Source: Chloroflexota bacterium (GTDB lineage: Bacteria > Chloroflexota > UBA11872 > UBA12225). Taken from it: DNA of 47,883 nt. How positions within the stretch are numbered: position 1 is the stretch's first letter; each line of letters begins with the position of its first letter. The DNA lies in the NCBI GenBank assembly GCA_947446285.1, contig CANFGH010000013.1, positions 1 through 47,883 on the forward strand, given 5' to 3'. The position numbers were made by a program, and so were the translations under genes. The notes under the pieces were generated by a model. That model was not told the DNA's origin. It did no database searches and saw nothing but the letters and a program-made list of their open reading frames with translations. Shown here one piece after another: positions 30,489 through 39,174 of the stretch.

Positions 30489-31691
30489 ATGACTTCCACT
30501 CCGGTCCTCGTTCTGACCTCGGACACCGGGTCTGGCCACCGGAGCGTGTCTCGCGCACTCGTGGCCGGTGCGTCAGACGCGCCCGAACGAGCTCTCCAAC
30601 TCATCGAGTTTGATCCGCTTGTTTCACGCGATCCGGTGCTGTCCCAAAAGCGTGGTGCCAGCGCGGTTCAATCGTCGGTATTCGACCGGGTCGTTGGGCT
30701 CTATGGTCCGATGATCGTGCGTGCGCCATGGGCGTGGGGCCTTGCGTTCCGTTTCGCAGCGTTGCCGGGTATGGCTTCCGTTTACCACGCGACGTACGGG
30801 CGCACTGTCGCGTCGCGTATCGCGGCGGCGATCCGCGCAACGCGGGCCCAGGCCGTGGTGTCGGTCCATCCGCTCGTGAATGATGCGATGGTCGTCGCGC
30901 GCAAATCCGGGGGTCGAGACCTGCCTTTGCTCTCGGTCGTGACGGATCTGGTGGGTGTCCACCCGTGGTGGGCGAATGCTGGCATAGACCGGTACGTTGT
31001 TGGATCAGGCGATGCCGCACGGGCGCTGTTCGGGCTAGGGATCGAGCCGTCCCGGACAGCGGTGACGGGCATCCCGCTCAGGTCCACGTTTGGACGCGTC
31101 ACACGTTCGGTGCGTGAGATGCGCGAGCAACTCGGCCTCGACCCGACTCAACAAATGGTGCTGTTCATGGGTGGTGGTGACGGGGCCGGCCGTCTTGCCG
31201 ACGTCGTTACGGCTTGTGATGCGGTCGTTCGCACGGGAAGCGTGGACGTGACGCGCTTTGTGGTGATTTGCGGACGGAACGAACCCCTGCGTACTTCCCT
31301 CGTGGCCCGGGATTGGCGTGGTCCGACAACCGTCCTCGGGCACGTCGCAAATGTTCATGAGTGGATGACGGCGTCAGACGTTGTTGTAACCAAGCCCGGA
31401 TCGCTCACCGTCTCCGAAGCGCTTGCGATTGGCCGGCCTTTACTCCTTGGACCCCCATTGCCGGGTCAGGAGGAAGGAAACATCCCCTTCGTCTGTGAAA
31501 ATGGAGTGGGTTTGGCGTACCGGGACCCGACAGAAGCCTCGATGCTCTTGGAAGGGATGCTTGCCGATCCCTCTTCTCTCTGGGAGATGGGTCAGCGGAC
31601 GCTCCCACTCAGGCATCTCAAGGCGACCGAGCGCGTGCTTGATCTGGTGCAGTCGCTTGTGATGAATTCCCGGAAACCTCATCAGTCGTAA
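30489..31691 (+). CDS. MGDG-synthase-like / GT28-family glycosyltransferase
   Basis: 'VLVLTSDTGSGHRSVSRAL', 'VVSVHPLVNDAMVVARK..VVTDLVGVHPWW', 'DVVVTKPGSLTVSEALAIGRPLLLGPPLPGQEEGNIPFV'. Confidence 0.9.
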   Translation: MTSTPVLVLTSDTGSGHRSVSRALVAGASDAPERALQLIEFDPLVSRDPVLSQKRGASAVQSSVFDRVVGLYGPMIVRAPWAWGLAFRFAALPGMASVYHATYGRTVASRIAAAIRATRAQAVVSVHPLVNDAMVVARKSGGRDLPLLSVVTDLVGVHPWWANAGIDRYVVGSGDAARALFGLGIEPSRTAVTGIPLRSTFGRVTRSVREMREQLGLDPTQQMVLFMGGGDGAGRLADVVTACDAVVRTGSVDVTRFVVICGRNEPLRTSLVARDWRGPTTVLGHVANVHEWMTASDVVVTKPGSLTVSEALAIGRPLLLGPPLPGQEEGNIPFVCENGVGLAYRDPTEASMLLEGMLADPSSLWEMGQRTLPLRHLKATERVLDLVQSLVMNSRKPHQS

Positions 31692-31700
31692 GGCACAGAG

Positions 31701-32726
31701 ATGACCACTGAAACGCGACCGACGCTCGCCGTGACCATGGGTGACCCCGCAGGGATCGGGCCCGAAGTGACCGTTCGCGCACTTTCGGACAAGTCGGTCA
31801 GGTCTTGCGCCCGTGTCGTGGTCATTGGTGATCGGAAAGTCCTTGCCGAGGCGTGCCGGGTAACTGGCGTGGACGTGCCGTGGCATCTGGTCACCAACCG
31901 ACACAAGATCGGCGCGAACGACAACCGCGACGACCGGGTCTTGCTACTCGATATGGCAAATGTCACACCTGACACATGGCAATGGGGCAGGTTGTCTGCG
32001 GCACACGGACAGGCCGCCCTGGACTACTTCGACAAGGCGTTGGAACTTGTGGATGACGGGACGGTCTCAGGCATCGTCACGGCGCCAATCAACAAGGAAG
32101 CCACCTCACTCGCAGGGTGCCAGGACCTCGGGCACATGGAACTGCTGGCGCGGGCTTATGCGGTCCGCGACCACGCCACAATGCTTGTGAGTGGTCGGCT
32201 CAGGTGCGTCCACGTCTCGACCCACTACTCCCTGAGGGATTCACTGGATCGCATCACTCGCGCACGGGTCCTCCAACGGCTTGTGACGACGGACGAGGCG
32301 TTCCGCAAGTGGGGCCTTGCAGCACCCCGCTTTGCAGTCGCTGCCGTCAATCCCCATGGCGGCGAGGGCGGGCTGCTTGGCCGGGAGGAAATCGAGGAGC
32401 TTGCGCCGGCAGTCGCCGACGCCCGGGCGCTTGGCATCGATGCGCACGGTCCGCTTCCGGCTGACTCCGTGTTCGTTGCGGCAATGCGAGGCGAGTACGA
32501 CGCGGTGGTCGCGATGTTCCACGATCAGGGGCATATCCCGGTCAAGGTTCACGGCTTTGAGGAAAGCGTGAGTGTTGCCTTGGGGCTACCCATTGTCCGA
32601 ACGTCCGTTGACCACGGCACGGCGTTCGGGATCGCTGGCACTGGTGTGGCTGACGCCCAGTCAATGGCCGAGGCAATCCGCGTCGCCGGCAAGATTTGTA
32701 CCGGAACGTGGTTGCACTCCCGGTAG
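31701..32726 (+). CDS. pdxA: 4-hydroxythreonine-4-phosphate dehydrogenase
   Basis: 'LAVTMGDPAGIGPEV', 'GHMELLARAYAV', 'AVAAVNPHGGEGGLLGREE', 'AMFHDQGHIPVKVHGF', 'VDHGTAFGIAGTG'. Confidence 0.96.
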   Translation: MTTETRPTLAVTMGDPAGIGPEVTVRALSDKSVRSCARVVVIGDRKVLAEACRVTGVDVPWHLVTNRHKIGANDNRDDRVLLLDMANVTPDTWQWGRLSAAHGQAALDYFDKALELVDDGTVSGIVTAPINKEATSLAGCQDLGHMELLARAYAVRDHATMLVSGRLRCVHVSTHYSLRDSLDRITRARVLQRLVTTDEAFRKWGLAAPRFAVAAVNPHGGEGGLLGREEIEELAPAVADARALGIDAHGPLPADSVFVAAMRGEYDAVVAMFHDQGHIPVKVHGFEESVSVALGLPIVRTSVDHGTAFGIAGTGVADAQSMAEAIRVAGKICTGTWLHSR

Positions 32727-32849
32727 CCGGTCGTTTCCTCTGCGCCGATGGGCATTGTTGCTTGTTCGCCACGGACCTTGGGCCGATGATCGGCGGATGG
32801 GTGGCCATCGATTGTGGAGCCACCCCCTTCCCGTTCATTGAAGTGAGTT

Positions 32850-34694
32850 TCACCCGGCCGCGGTCGAGAGTTCCTGACCAGCGAATTGGGCGTGGTAAAG
32901 CGCGTGGTATGCCCCACGGGTGGACAGGAGCCCTTCGTGGGTGCCTCGTTCGACGATGCGCCCATGGTCGAGCACAAGGATCTGGTCGGCATGCCGTACG
33001 GTCGAGAGGCGATGCGCGATCACGAACGTCGTGCGTCCACGCATGACCCGTTCGAGTGCCGCCTGGATCAGGACTTCCGTTTCGGTATCCACGTCAGAGG
33101 TTGCCTCGTCGAGGATGAGGACACGAGGATTCTTCAGAATTGCGCGGGCGAGTGATATTCGTTGCCTCTGCCCGCGCGAGATCAGTACCCCGCCATCCCC
33201 ACACCACGCGTCATAGCCCTTTGGAAGCAGACGGATGAACTCGTCGGCGTGTGCCTCGCGCGCAGCCGCTTCGACTTCCTCATCTGTCGCATCCAACCGT
33301 CCGTACCGGATGTTGTCGCGCATCGTCGCGCCAAACAGGAAAGTCTCCTGGATGACCACCGCGAGTTGCGCCCGCAGGCTTGAAAGTGAGAGGTCACGGA
33401 TGTCGTGGCCGTCAAGTGTGATGCGTCCGGACTGCGGGTCGTAGAAGCGGGGTAACAGGTTCACGAAGGTGGTCTTGCCAGACCCGGTATGTCCAACAAG
33501 CGCGATGACCTGGCCGGGTGCAACATCAACGTTCGCGTCGATCAGTACTGGCTTTCCGGGTTCGTATTCGAAGGTCACCCCTTCCATGCGCACCGCGCCC
33601 TCGGCGCGCGCCAGTTCAACTGCCCCGGGCCGGTCGGAGACGTCAGGAACTTCGTCGAGGTACTCGAAGATGCGCTCGGCGGCGGCGAGGGCTTGCTGCA
33701 GGGTGTTGTTGACGCGGATCAAGTCCTCGACAGGCTGATAGAACTGGATCAGGTAACTGTTGAACGCAACCAGTGCCCCGACCGTCATCGAGTGATCGAA
33801 GATGAAGTAGGTGCCAATGCCAAGGACCCCGGCAGTACCCGCCGCGGAAATCATTTGGATTGCCGGAGTTGCCACGGCCTGCACCGATGCGGTTGACATG
33901 TTCGCATCGAGGTTGCCCCGGTTCTCCGAACTGAACCGCTGACGCTGGCGTCCTTCCTGCGCGAAGGCCTTGGCGACACGCATCCCAGAAATGTTTTCCG
34001 AGAGGACGTTGTTGACGTCGGCTGCCTTCTCCTGCACGCGCAGATACCGATCCCTCAGCTTGTTCGCCGAGTACTGGCTTGCGCCGACAAGGATCGGCAC
34101 GGTCAGGAAAACGAGCAATGCCAATTTCCATTGCAGGGCGAGCATGATCACCCCAAAGGCGAACATGTTCAGCAATCCGACGAACGCCATGATGGTGCCA
34201 CCGTTGATCGCCTGTTGCATCGCCTGGATGTCATTGGTGATACGCGAAATGATCTCGCCGGTTGAGTTGCGTTCGTAGAACCGGAGCGATAGCCGTTCGA
34301 TGTGCTCGAACAGGTTCCGGGTGACCCGGTAAACCAGTTGCTGTGACGCAAAGGAGATGTAATAGCGCTGGCCATAGCCAAAGACGTACCTGAGTGCCTG
34401 GATGATGAGTAACGCGATCCCGATCCAGACGAGGCCATTCACATCTCTCTCAGGAATTGTCGTGTCGATGATGTGCTTGAATGCCCACGGCATGGTCATC
34501 TGGAGAGCGGACATGCTGACTAGGCAGAACAGCGCCATGAACAGGTGGTAGTTGTAATCCTTGATCATTGACAAGAGGCGGACGGTCAGCTTCCACGGGC
34601 TTGACTGAAGTTCCACCTTCGGGCCCATTCCGGACCACATGTCGGCGCGTCCCCGGGCCATGGCGCCAGGTCCCATCGGGCGACCGGAAATCAC
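32850..34694 (-). CDS. ABC exporter half-transporter (MsbA/MdlB-like) with degenerate signature motif
   Basis: TM domain plus NBD with GHTGSGKTTFV, 'VLISRGQRQRISLARAILKNPRVLILDEATSDVD'. Start placed at GTG 34694 after SD AGGAGA; the tracked ORF start at 34949 overlaps the upstream gene. Confidence 0.93.
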   Translation of the reverse strand: MISGRPMGPGAMARGRADMWSGMGPKVELQSSPWKLTVRLLSMIKDYNYHLFMALFCLVSMSALQMTMPWAFKHIIDTTIPERDVNGLVWIGIALLIIQALRYVFGYGQRYYISFASQQLVYRVTRNLFEHIERLSLRFYERNSTGEIISRITNDIQAMQQAINGGTIMAFVGLLNMFAFGVIMLALQWKLALLVFLTVPILVGASQYSANKLRDRYLRVQEKAADVNNVLSENISGMRVAKAFAQEGRQRQRFSSENRGNLDANMSTASVQAVATPAIQMISAAGTAGVLGIGTYFIFDHSMTVGALVAFNSYLIQFYQPVEDLIRVNNTLQQALAAAERIFEYLDEVPDVSDRPGAVELARAEGAVRMEGVTFEYEPGKPVLIDANVDVAPGQVIALVGHTGSGKTTFVNLLPRFYDPQSGRITLDGHDIRDLSLSSLRAQLAVVIQETFLFGATMRDNIRYGRLDATDEEVEAAAREAHADEFIRLLPKGYDAWCGDGGVLISRGQRQRISLARAILKNPRVLILDEATSDVDTETEVLIQAALERVMRGRTTFVIAHRLSTVRHADQILVLDHGRIVERGTHEGLLSTRGAYHALYHAQFAGQELSTAAG

Positions 34695-34752
34695 TTGCTT
34701 GTCTCCTGGTTCAGGACTTGGTTGGCCTGCGGGTGGGTCGTGAATATGGCCT

Positions 34753-36522
34753 TCATCGTTGCGCCACCGGGGTGGCCGGACCAGCGGATGCCGAGGCCTC
34801 GGTTGCCAACTGGAACTGGATATCCGCCAGGTGCGCGTACAACGGACTGCTTCGCAGCAATTGGGAGTGGGTGCCACGGGCGGTGATCCGCCCTGCCTCC
34901 ATGACGGCAATCTGGTGAGCGCGTTGAACGGTCGAAAGCCGGTGTGCAATCACGATGGTCGTGCGACCCTCCATGAGGGTGTCGAGTGCCTGCCGGATCA
35001 GGTAATCGGTCTGGTTGTCGACCGAACTCGTTGCCTCGTCCAGAATGAGGATGCGGGGGTCGACAAGGATTGCCCGGGCGATCGCGAGGCGCTGCCTCTG
35101 GCCACCGGAAAGCCGGGTGCCACGCTCGCCGATTTCGGTGTCGTAGCCGTTCGGCATCTCGGAAATGAATGGGTGGGCGTTAGCCGCACGCGCCGCGGTC
35201 TCGATCTCTTCCATGGAAGCGTCTGCACGCCCGTAGGCGATGTTCTCGCGGATTGATGCATTGAAAAGGAAGGTCTCTTGCATGACCATGCCCATCTGGG
35301 CCCGGAGCGCCTCGACCTGGATATCCCGGACGTCGTGTCCGTCGATACGCACGTTGCCAGTGGTCGGGTCGTAGAACCGGGGTATCAGGTTCACAAGGGT
35401 CGTCTTGCCGCTCCCGGACGGCCCGACCAACGCGAGTGTCTTCCCCGGCGGAACGTCAATGCTGATGTCGCGAAGGAGAGGCGCACCCTTCCCGTAGGCG
35501 AATGACACGTTTTCCATGCTGACTGCACCGCGCACGTGCTCGAGCCGCACGGCACCGGGACGGTCCATCACGTCCAACGGCGTGTCCAGGATTTCGAAGA
35601 TGCGTTCGCCCGAAGCCAACGCGTTCAGCGCCATCTGGTTGATGAAGACCAGGAAACGTACCGGCGCAAACATCGTCAGGACGTATGCGTAGAAGGCGGA
35701 CAAGTCGCCGATCGTGAGATGGCCTTGCATGACGCGCAGTCCGCCGACGGTGATGATGATGATCGCCGAGAGGTAGGTGGCGAACTCTTGCCCCGGCCCG
35801 GTCACGCCAAACACGCGCCATGACTGCAGGGCGACGGTGCGCATTTCCTCATTGACCGTGTTGAAGCGGTCGGCTTCGAACTCTTCGCGTCCGTACGCCT
35901 TCACCAGTTTGATGCCGGCAACGTTCTCCTGGATTACCACATTCAGGGAGGCCTGCAACTCCTGGCGCTTCCGGAACAGTGGCCAGACTTTCACGGAATA
36001 CTTCTGGAACCAGAGGATCAATGGGACGACGACGAGCGAGATGAGTGTCAGTTGCCAGTCGAGCCAGAACATGACCGTCAGGTTTGCCGCGATCGTGATG
36101 AAGGTGGTCACGAGGCGCGACAGCCCCTGGGTGAGGAAGAACTGGACTTGTGACACGTCATTGGTGACGCGTGACATGAGCTGGCCAGTCTGGTTGGCGT
36201 CGTAAAAGCTCATCGACTGGCTCTGCAGGTGGTCGTAGAGGGCGCCGCGAACGTCAAAGATGACCCGCTGGCCGACCCACTGCTCCAGATAGAGCTGCAC
36301 TGCTCCGAGCAAATTGAGACCGCCTGAGACCCCGATCATTCCAATCAGGTACACGCCAACCAAGGGCAGGCTTTCCTTGGGGATGGCGTCATCAATGATG
36401 AGCTTCGTCATCCATGCTGGCCCAAGTTTGAGGATGGTGATGGCGAAGATAAGCACCATCGTTACCACGGTCCCCCACCAGTACGGGCGGACGAAGCGGA
36501 GGAGCCGGGTGAGGGTGTTCAT
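34753..36522 (-). CDS. ABC exporter half-transporter (MsbA/MdlA-like)
   Basis: 589 aa; GPSGSGKTTLV, 'RLSGGQRQRLAIARAILVDPRILILDEATSSVD'. Confidence 0.94.
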   Translation of the reverse strand: MNTLTRLLRFVRPYWWGTVVTMVLIFAITILKLGPAWMTKLIIDDAIPKESLPLVGVYLIGMIGVSGGLNLLGAVQLYLEQWVGQRVIFDVRGALYDHLQSQSMSFYDANQTGQLMSRVTNDVSQVQFFLTQGLSRLVTTFITIAANLTVMFWLDWQLTLISLVVVPLILWFQKYSVKVWPLFRKRQELQASLNVVIQENVAGIKLVKAYGREEFEADRFNTVNEEMRTVALQSWRVFGVTGPGQEFATYLSAIIIITVGGLRVMQGHLTIGDLSAFYAYVLTMFAPVRFLVFINQMALNALASGERIFEILDTPLDVMDRPGAVRLEHVRGAVSMENVSFAYGKGAPLLRDISIDVPPGKTLALVGPSGSGKTTLVNLIPRFYDPTTGNVRIDGHDVRDIQVEALRAQMGMVMQETFLFNASIRENIAYGRADASMEEIETAARAANAHPFISEMPNGYDTEIGERGTRLSGGQRQRLAIARAILVDPRILILDEATSSVDNQTDYLIRQALDTLMEGRTTIVIAHRLSTVQRAHQIAVMEAGRITARGTHSQLLRSSPLYAHLADIQFQLATEASASAGPATPVAQR

Positions 36523-37157
36523 CGGGGTACCGTCCTTGTTGCCTGGCTTCCAGTTATCTCGGCTGCAGAGGTGTCCGTGTCGGGTTCACCGTCGGCCTCG
36601 AGGAGTTGGACCAAGGTCGACAAACCACGCGAGATCACGTCCTGTTGGCGTGACGTGCCTCGCGACAACGCTTCGGCGAGTACCGCCCGGCGTGCCTCCC
36701 ACGGTCGATCGACGATGTCGCGACCCTCTGGGGTCAATGCGGTGCGTACAACGCGCCGGTCGTTCTGACACGTCGTGCGCGTTACGAGCCCCGCCCGGAC
36801 AAGCCGGTCCACAGTCTCTGTTGCGCTGGGCTGACTAATCTGCATCGCTTCCGCGACACTGCCAACCGGCATGGGTTCACTACGACCCAGAAGGAAAAGG
36901 ACGCGCAGCTGGGGCATTGTCAGCCCGGCGGCCCAGTCGGCTGGGTCGCCGGCGCGCAGGGCACGTCCGACCCGCCGGTAGTGCACGACGATTTCATCGA
37001 TCAATGAAGGATCGGTAATCGTCGTGCGATTGCTTGCGTCTTTGTCACCGAGTTCATGGTCCTGAGACGATGACGTGGGCTGATGGTTCTCTTTGGGGGT
37101 CACGGGGTCTCCAGACCGAATCTCGCAATTCGGCTCGGCGAGGCAGTCGCTTTTCAC
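36519..37157 (-). CDS. MarR-family transcriptional regulator
   Basis: 'LTMPQLRVLFLLGRSEPMPVGSVAEAMQISQPSATETVDRLVRAGLVTRTTCQNDRRVVRTALTPEGRDIV' winged HTH. Stop overlaps the start of the ABC gene (ATGA). Start uncertain, as the tracked start TTG at 37169 directly abuts the -10 box. Confidence 0.92.
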   Translation of the reverse strand: MKSDCLAEPNCEIRSGDPVTPKENHQPTSSSQDHELGDKDASNRTTITDPSLIDEIVVHYRRVGRALRAGDPADWAAGLTMPQLRVLFLLGRSEPMPVGSVAEAMQISQPSATETVDRLVRAGLVTRTTCQNDRRVVRTALTPEGRDIVDRPWEARRAVLAEALSRGTSRQQDVISRGLSTLVQLLEADGEPDTDTSAAEITGSQATRTVPR

Positions 37158-37169
37158 GACACCAAGCAA

Positions 37170-37199
37170 ATGATAGGTCGGCCCTTACTGATTGGTCAA
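37170..37199 (-). promoter_or_regulatory. Putative sigma70-like promoter of marR-ABC-ABC operon
   Basis: TTGACC (37199-37194), 18-nt spacer, TATCAT (37175-37170) on the minus strand. Confidence 0.55.
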
Positions 37200-37864
37200 G
37201 CCGATGGAAAACTGCTTCGGGGTGACTGGCGCGCCGAACGAACGGAATGACACTCCTGCAGGGCGGCGCTCCAACGATGGCGGTGGTCCGGCCCTAGGTC
37301 ACCGTCTGGGGCGTAGACAGGCGTGAACCCGAGTGCGAGGTATGAGCGAATGGCGTCAATGCGAACATCATCCGTCTCAAGCATCGCGTCCGTGTCGCCA
37401 CGACTGGCCATCGCCTTCAGTGCCGCCAACGACACCGCGCGTCCGAGACCCTTTCCTCGAAATTCGGGGAGAGCCCCAACCATGTGGAGGTAGCCACGGG
37501 CAGGATGTCCGGCTGTTGTCACGCGCCACATCGTCGCTGACGCGACGGGGATTTGGTGCGGGGTGGTCATGCAGGCGAGGAAGCACCCTGACGGGGCGAA
37601 CTCGGACCGGTCAACAAGCTTTTCGCGCACCCGGTGGACCAACCACCCGCCGGATGTGTGAATACCTCCCGGGCTGTCCATGATTGCGCCCCACGCCTCT
37701 TCATCACCGTCTTGCCATGTCCTCAGCAAAAATCCGGGTGGCAAGGCTATCTCGGGAAGGTGGCTGAAGTGCGGACGCAGCATCTGCAGTTGACGAGGGC
37801 GAACTGGAATTCCCGCAGATGGATCATCGAGGGATTTGTCAATCACTGGCGTCCAGTCTGTCAC
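37196..37864 (-). CDS. GNAT-family N-acetyltransferase
   Basis: 'GYLHMVGALPEFRGKGLGRAVSLAALKAMASRGDTDAMLETDDVRIDAIRSYLALGFTPVY'. Confidence 0.88.
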   Translation of the reverse strand: MTDWTPVIDKSLDDPSAGIPVRPRQLQMLRPHFSHLPEIALPPGFLLRTWQDGDEEAWGAIMDSPGGIHTSGGWLVHRVREKLVDRSEFAPSGCFLACMTTPHQIPVASATMWRVTTAGHPARGYLHMVGALPEFRGKGLGRAVSLAALKAMASRGDTDAMLETDDVRIDAIRSYLALGFTPVYAPDGDLGPDHRHRWSAALQECHSVRSARQSPRSSFPSA

Positions 37865-37901
37865 CGACCTCGTTTCAGCGCAAATCGCTTGGTCAGAGGT
37901 G

Positions 37902-39023
37902 TCAGATTACAGGAACCCGCATTGGAGTGCCCCCGGCTTCAATGGATGCCTCGGAAACCAACCCGGGAACGGTGTAGGCCAGCGCGCGGTCGATACCGAT
38001 TGGCACGGGCGTCCCCTTCAGGATTGCATCGGCGAATGTGTGTGCGACCCAGAAGTCACCTCCACCATGTCCCGCCGAGGTGGCGGCCTGGGCCTGTGGA
38101 CCAGTCATCCATCCGGGAAGTGCCTCCTCGTGGTCCCAAAGCGAACCCCACCGACGCGAGCCCTTCGGGTCGGGAGCGTTTTCACCGAACCAGACAACCG
38201 GGTGCGGTGCGCTACCCCGGGCAGCTTCGTAGACCCCGAGTGTCCCTTGGGCCTGGTACCACGACGCGCCTTCGGGTCGGTTACTCATCATGTCAAGACG
38301 AATACGGACGAGCCCTCCATTCGCGAGGGTGCAGATCATCAGGCAACTGTCGTCGTGAGGCAGGTCAGGGTCAGTCCACACCCCGGTTCCGTGGCACGCA
38401 ACGGTCTCGACGCGGGAGTCCGGTCCGAACCAATCAAGCACCGGACCGAGGCTGTGGGTTGCGTAGGTTGCCCCTCGCTTCCCAACCTGCCAGGTCGCGC
38501 GCCACGTGGGCGTTCCATCCGCATTTTTATGAAGATGTTTGACATCGTGGAGGTACTCGCCCTCGGCGTAATAGAGGCGACCGAACCGGCCCGAAGACGC
38601 AAGGGCACGGACGAGGACAAGTTCGCGACGAAAGCACGCGTTTTCAGCAAGCATGTACTGGACGCCGGATAGGGCTGCACGCCGGGCGGTGGATGCGAGG
38701 ACGAGGCATTCGTCGATGCTGACGGCCGCCGTTACTTCGCAAAGAACATGAATGCCCATGCCGAGGGCGACGATGCTCTGTTCGGCGTGAAGGTCCATCG
38801 GCGTGCCGATGGCGACGGCATCTGGTCGTGCATCGGCTAACATCCGGCCATAATCTGCATACTTGGCCTCTGCACGTACTCCGGCCCGGGTTCCCAAGGC
38901 GTCCCGGGCGGACGCGTCGCGTTCGCAAACCGCCACAATCCGCACGCCAGGTGTCGCTGCGAACCCGGCGACGAACGCGCCCGCACGCTTCCCTACGAGT
39001 GCCACGCCAAGTGTCTCGCGCAT
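37902..39023 (-). CDS. Gfo/Idh/MocA oxidoreductase, GH109-like
   Basis: N-terminal Rossmann 'GVALVGKRAGAFVAGFAATPGVRIVAVCERD'; C-terminal 'AGHGGGDFWVAHTFADAILKGTPVPIGIDRALAYTVPGLVSEASIEAGGTP' resembles GH109/Gfo-Idh proteins. SD GGGAGG. Confidence 0.85.
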   Translation of the reverse strand: MRETLGVALVGKRAGAFVAGFAATPGVRIVAVCERDASARDALGTRAGVRAEAKYADYGRMLADARPDAVAIGTPMDLHAEQSIVALGMGIHVLCEVTAAVSIDECLVLASTARRAALSGVQYMLAENACFRRELVLVRALASSGRFGRLYYAEGEYLHDVKHLHKNADGTPTWRATWQVGKRGATYATHSLGPVLDWFGPDSRVETVACHGTGVWTDPDLPHDDSCLMICTLANGGLVRIRLDMMSNRPEGASWYQAQGTLGVYEAARGSAPHPVVWFGENAPDPKGSRRWGSLWDHEEALPGWMTGPQAQAATSAGHGGGDFWVAHTFADAILKGTPVPIGIDRALAYTVPGLVSEASIEAGGTPMRVPVI

Positions 39024-39174
39024 TCCTGCCTCCCGGCCATCCGTGTGACCGTCACGATATACCCCGGGGCCCGAATTTGCCGTGGGTTGCAGCTGCGTCC
39101 GGGGGTCTGACGCGCTACGATGGCGGACACCCGCAGAGACGCTTCGGAGTCCCTGCCGGGTGTCGGGAGGCGGA

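Noticed and set aside
37634-38672. Plus-strand 302- and 278-aa ORFs opposite the GNAT and GH109-like genes
   Set aside because: Overlap well-supported minus-strand genes, and the translations look non-natural.
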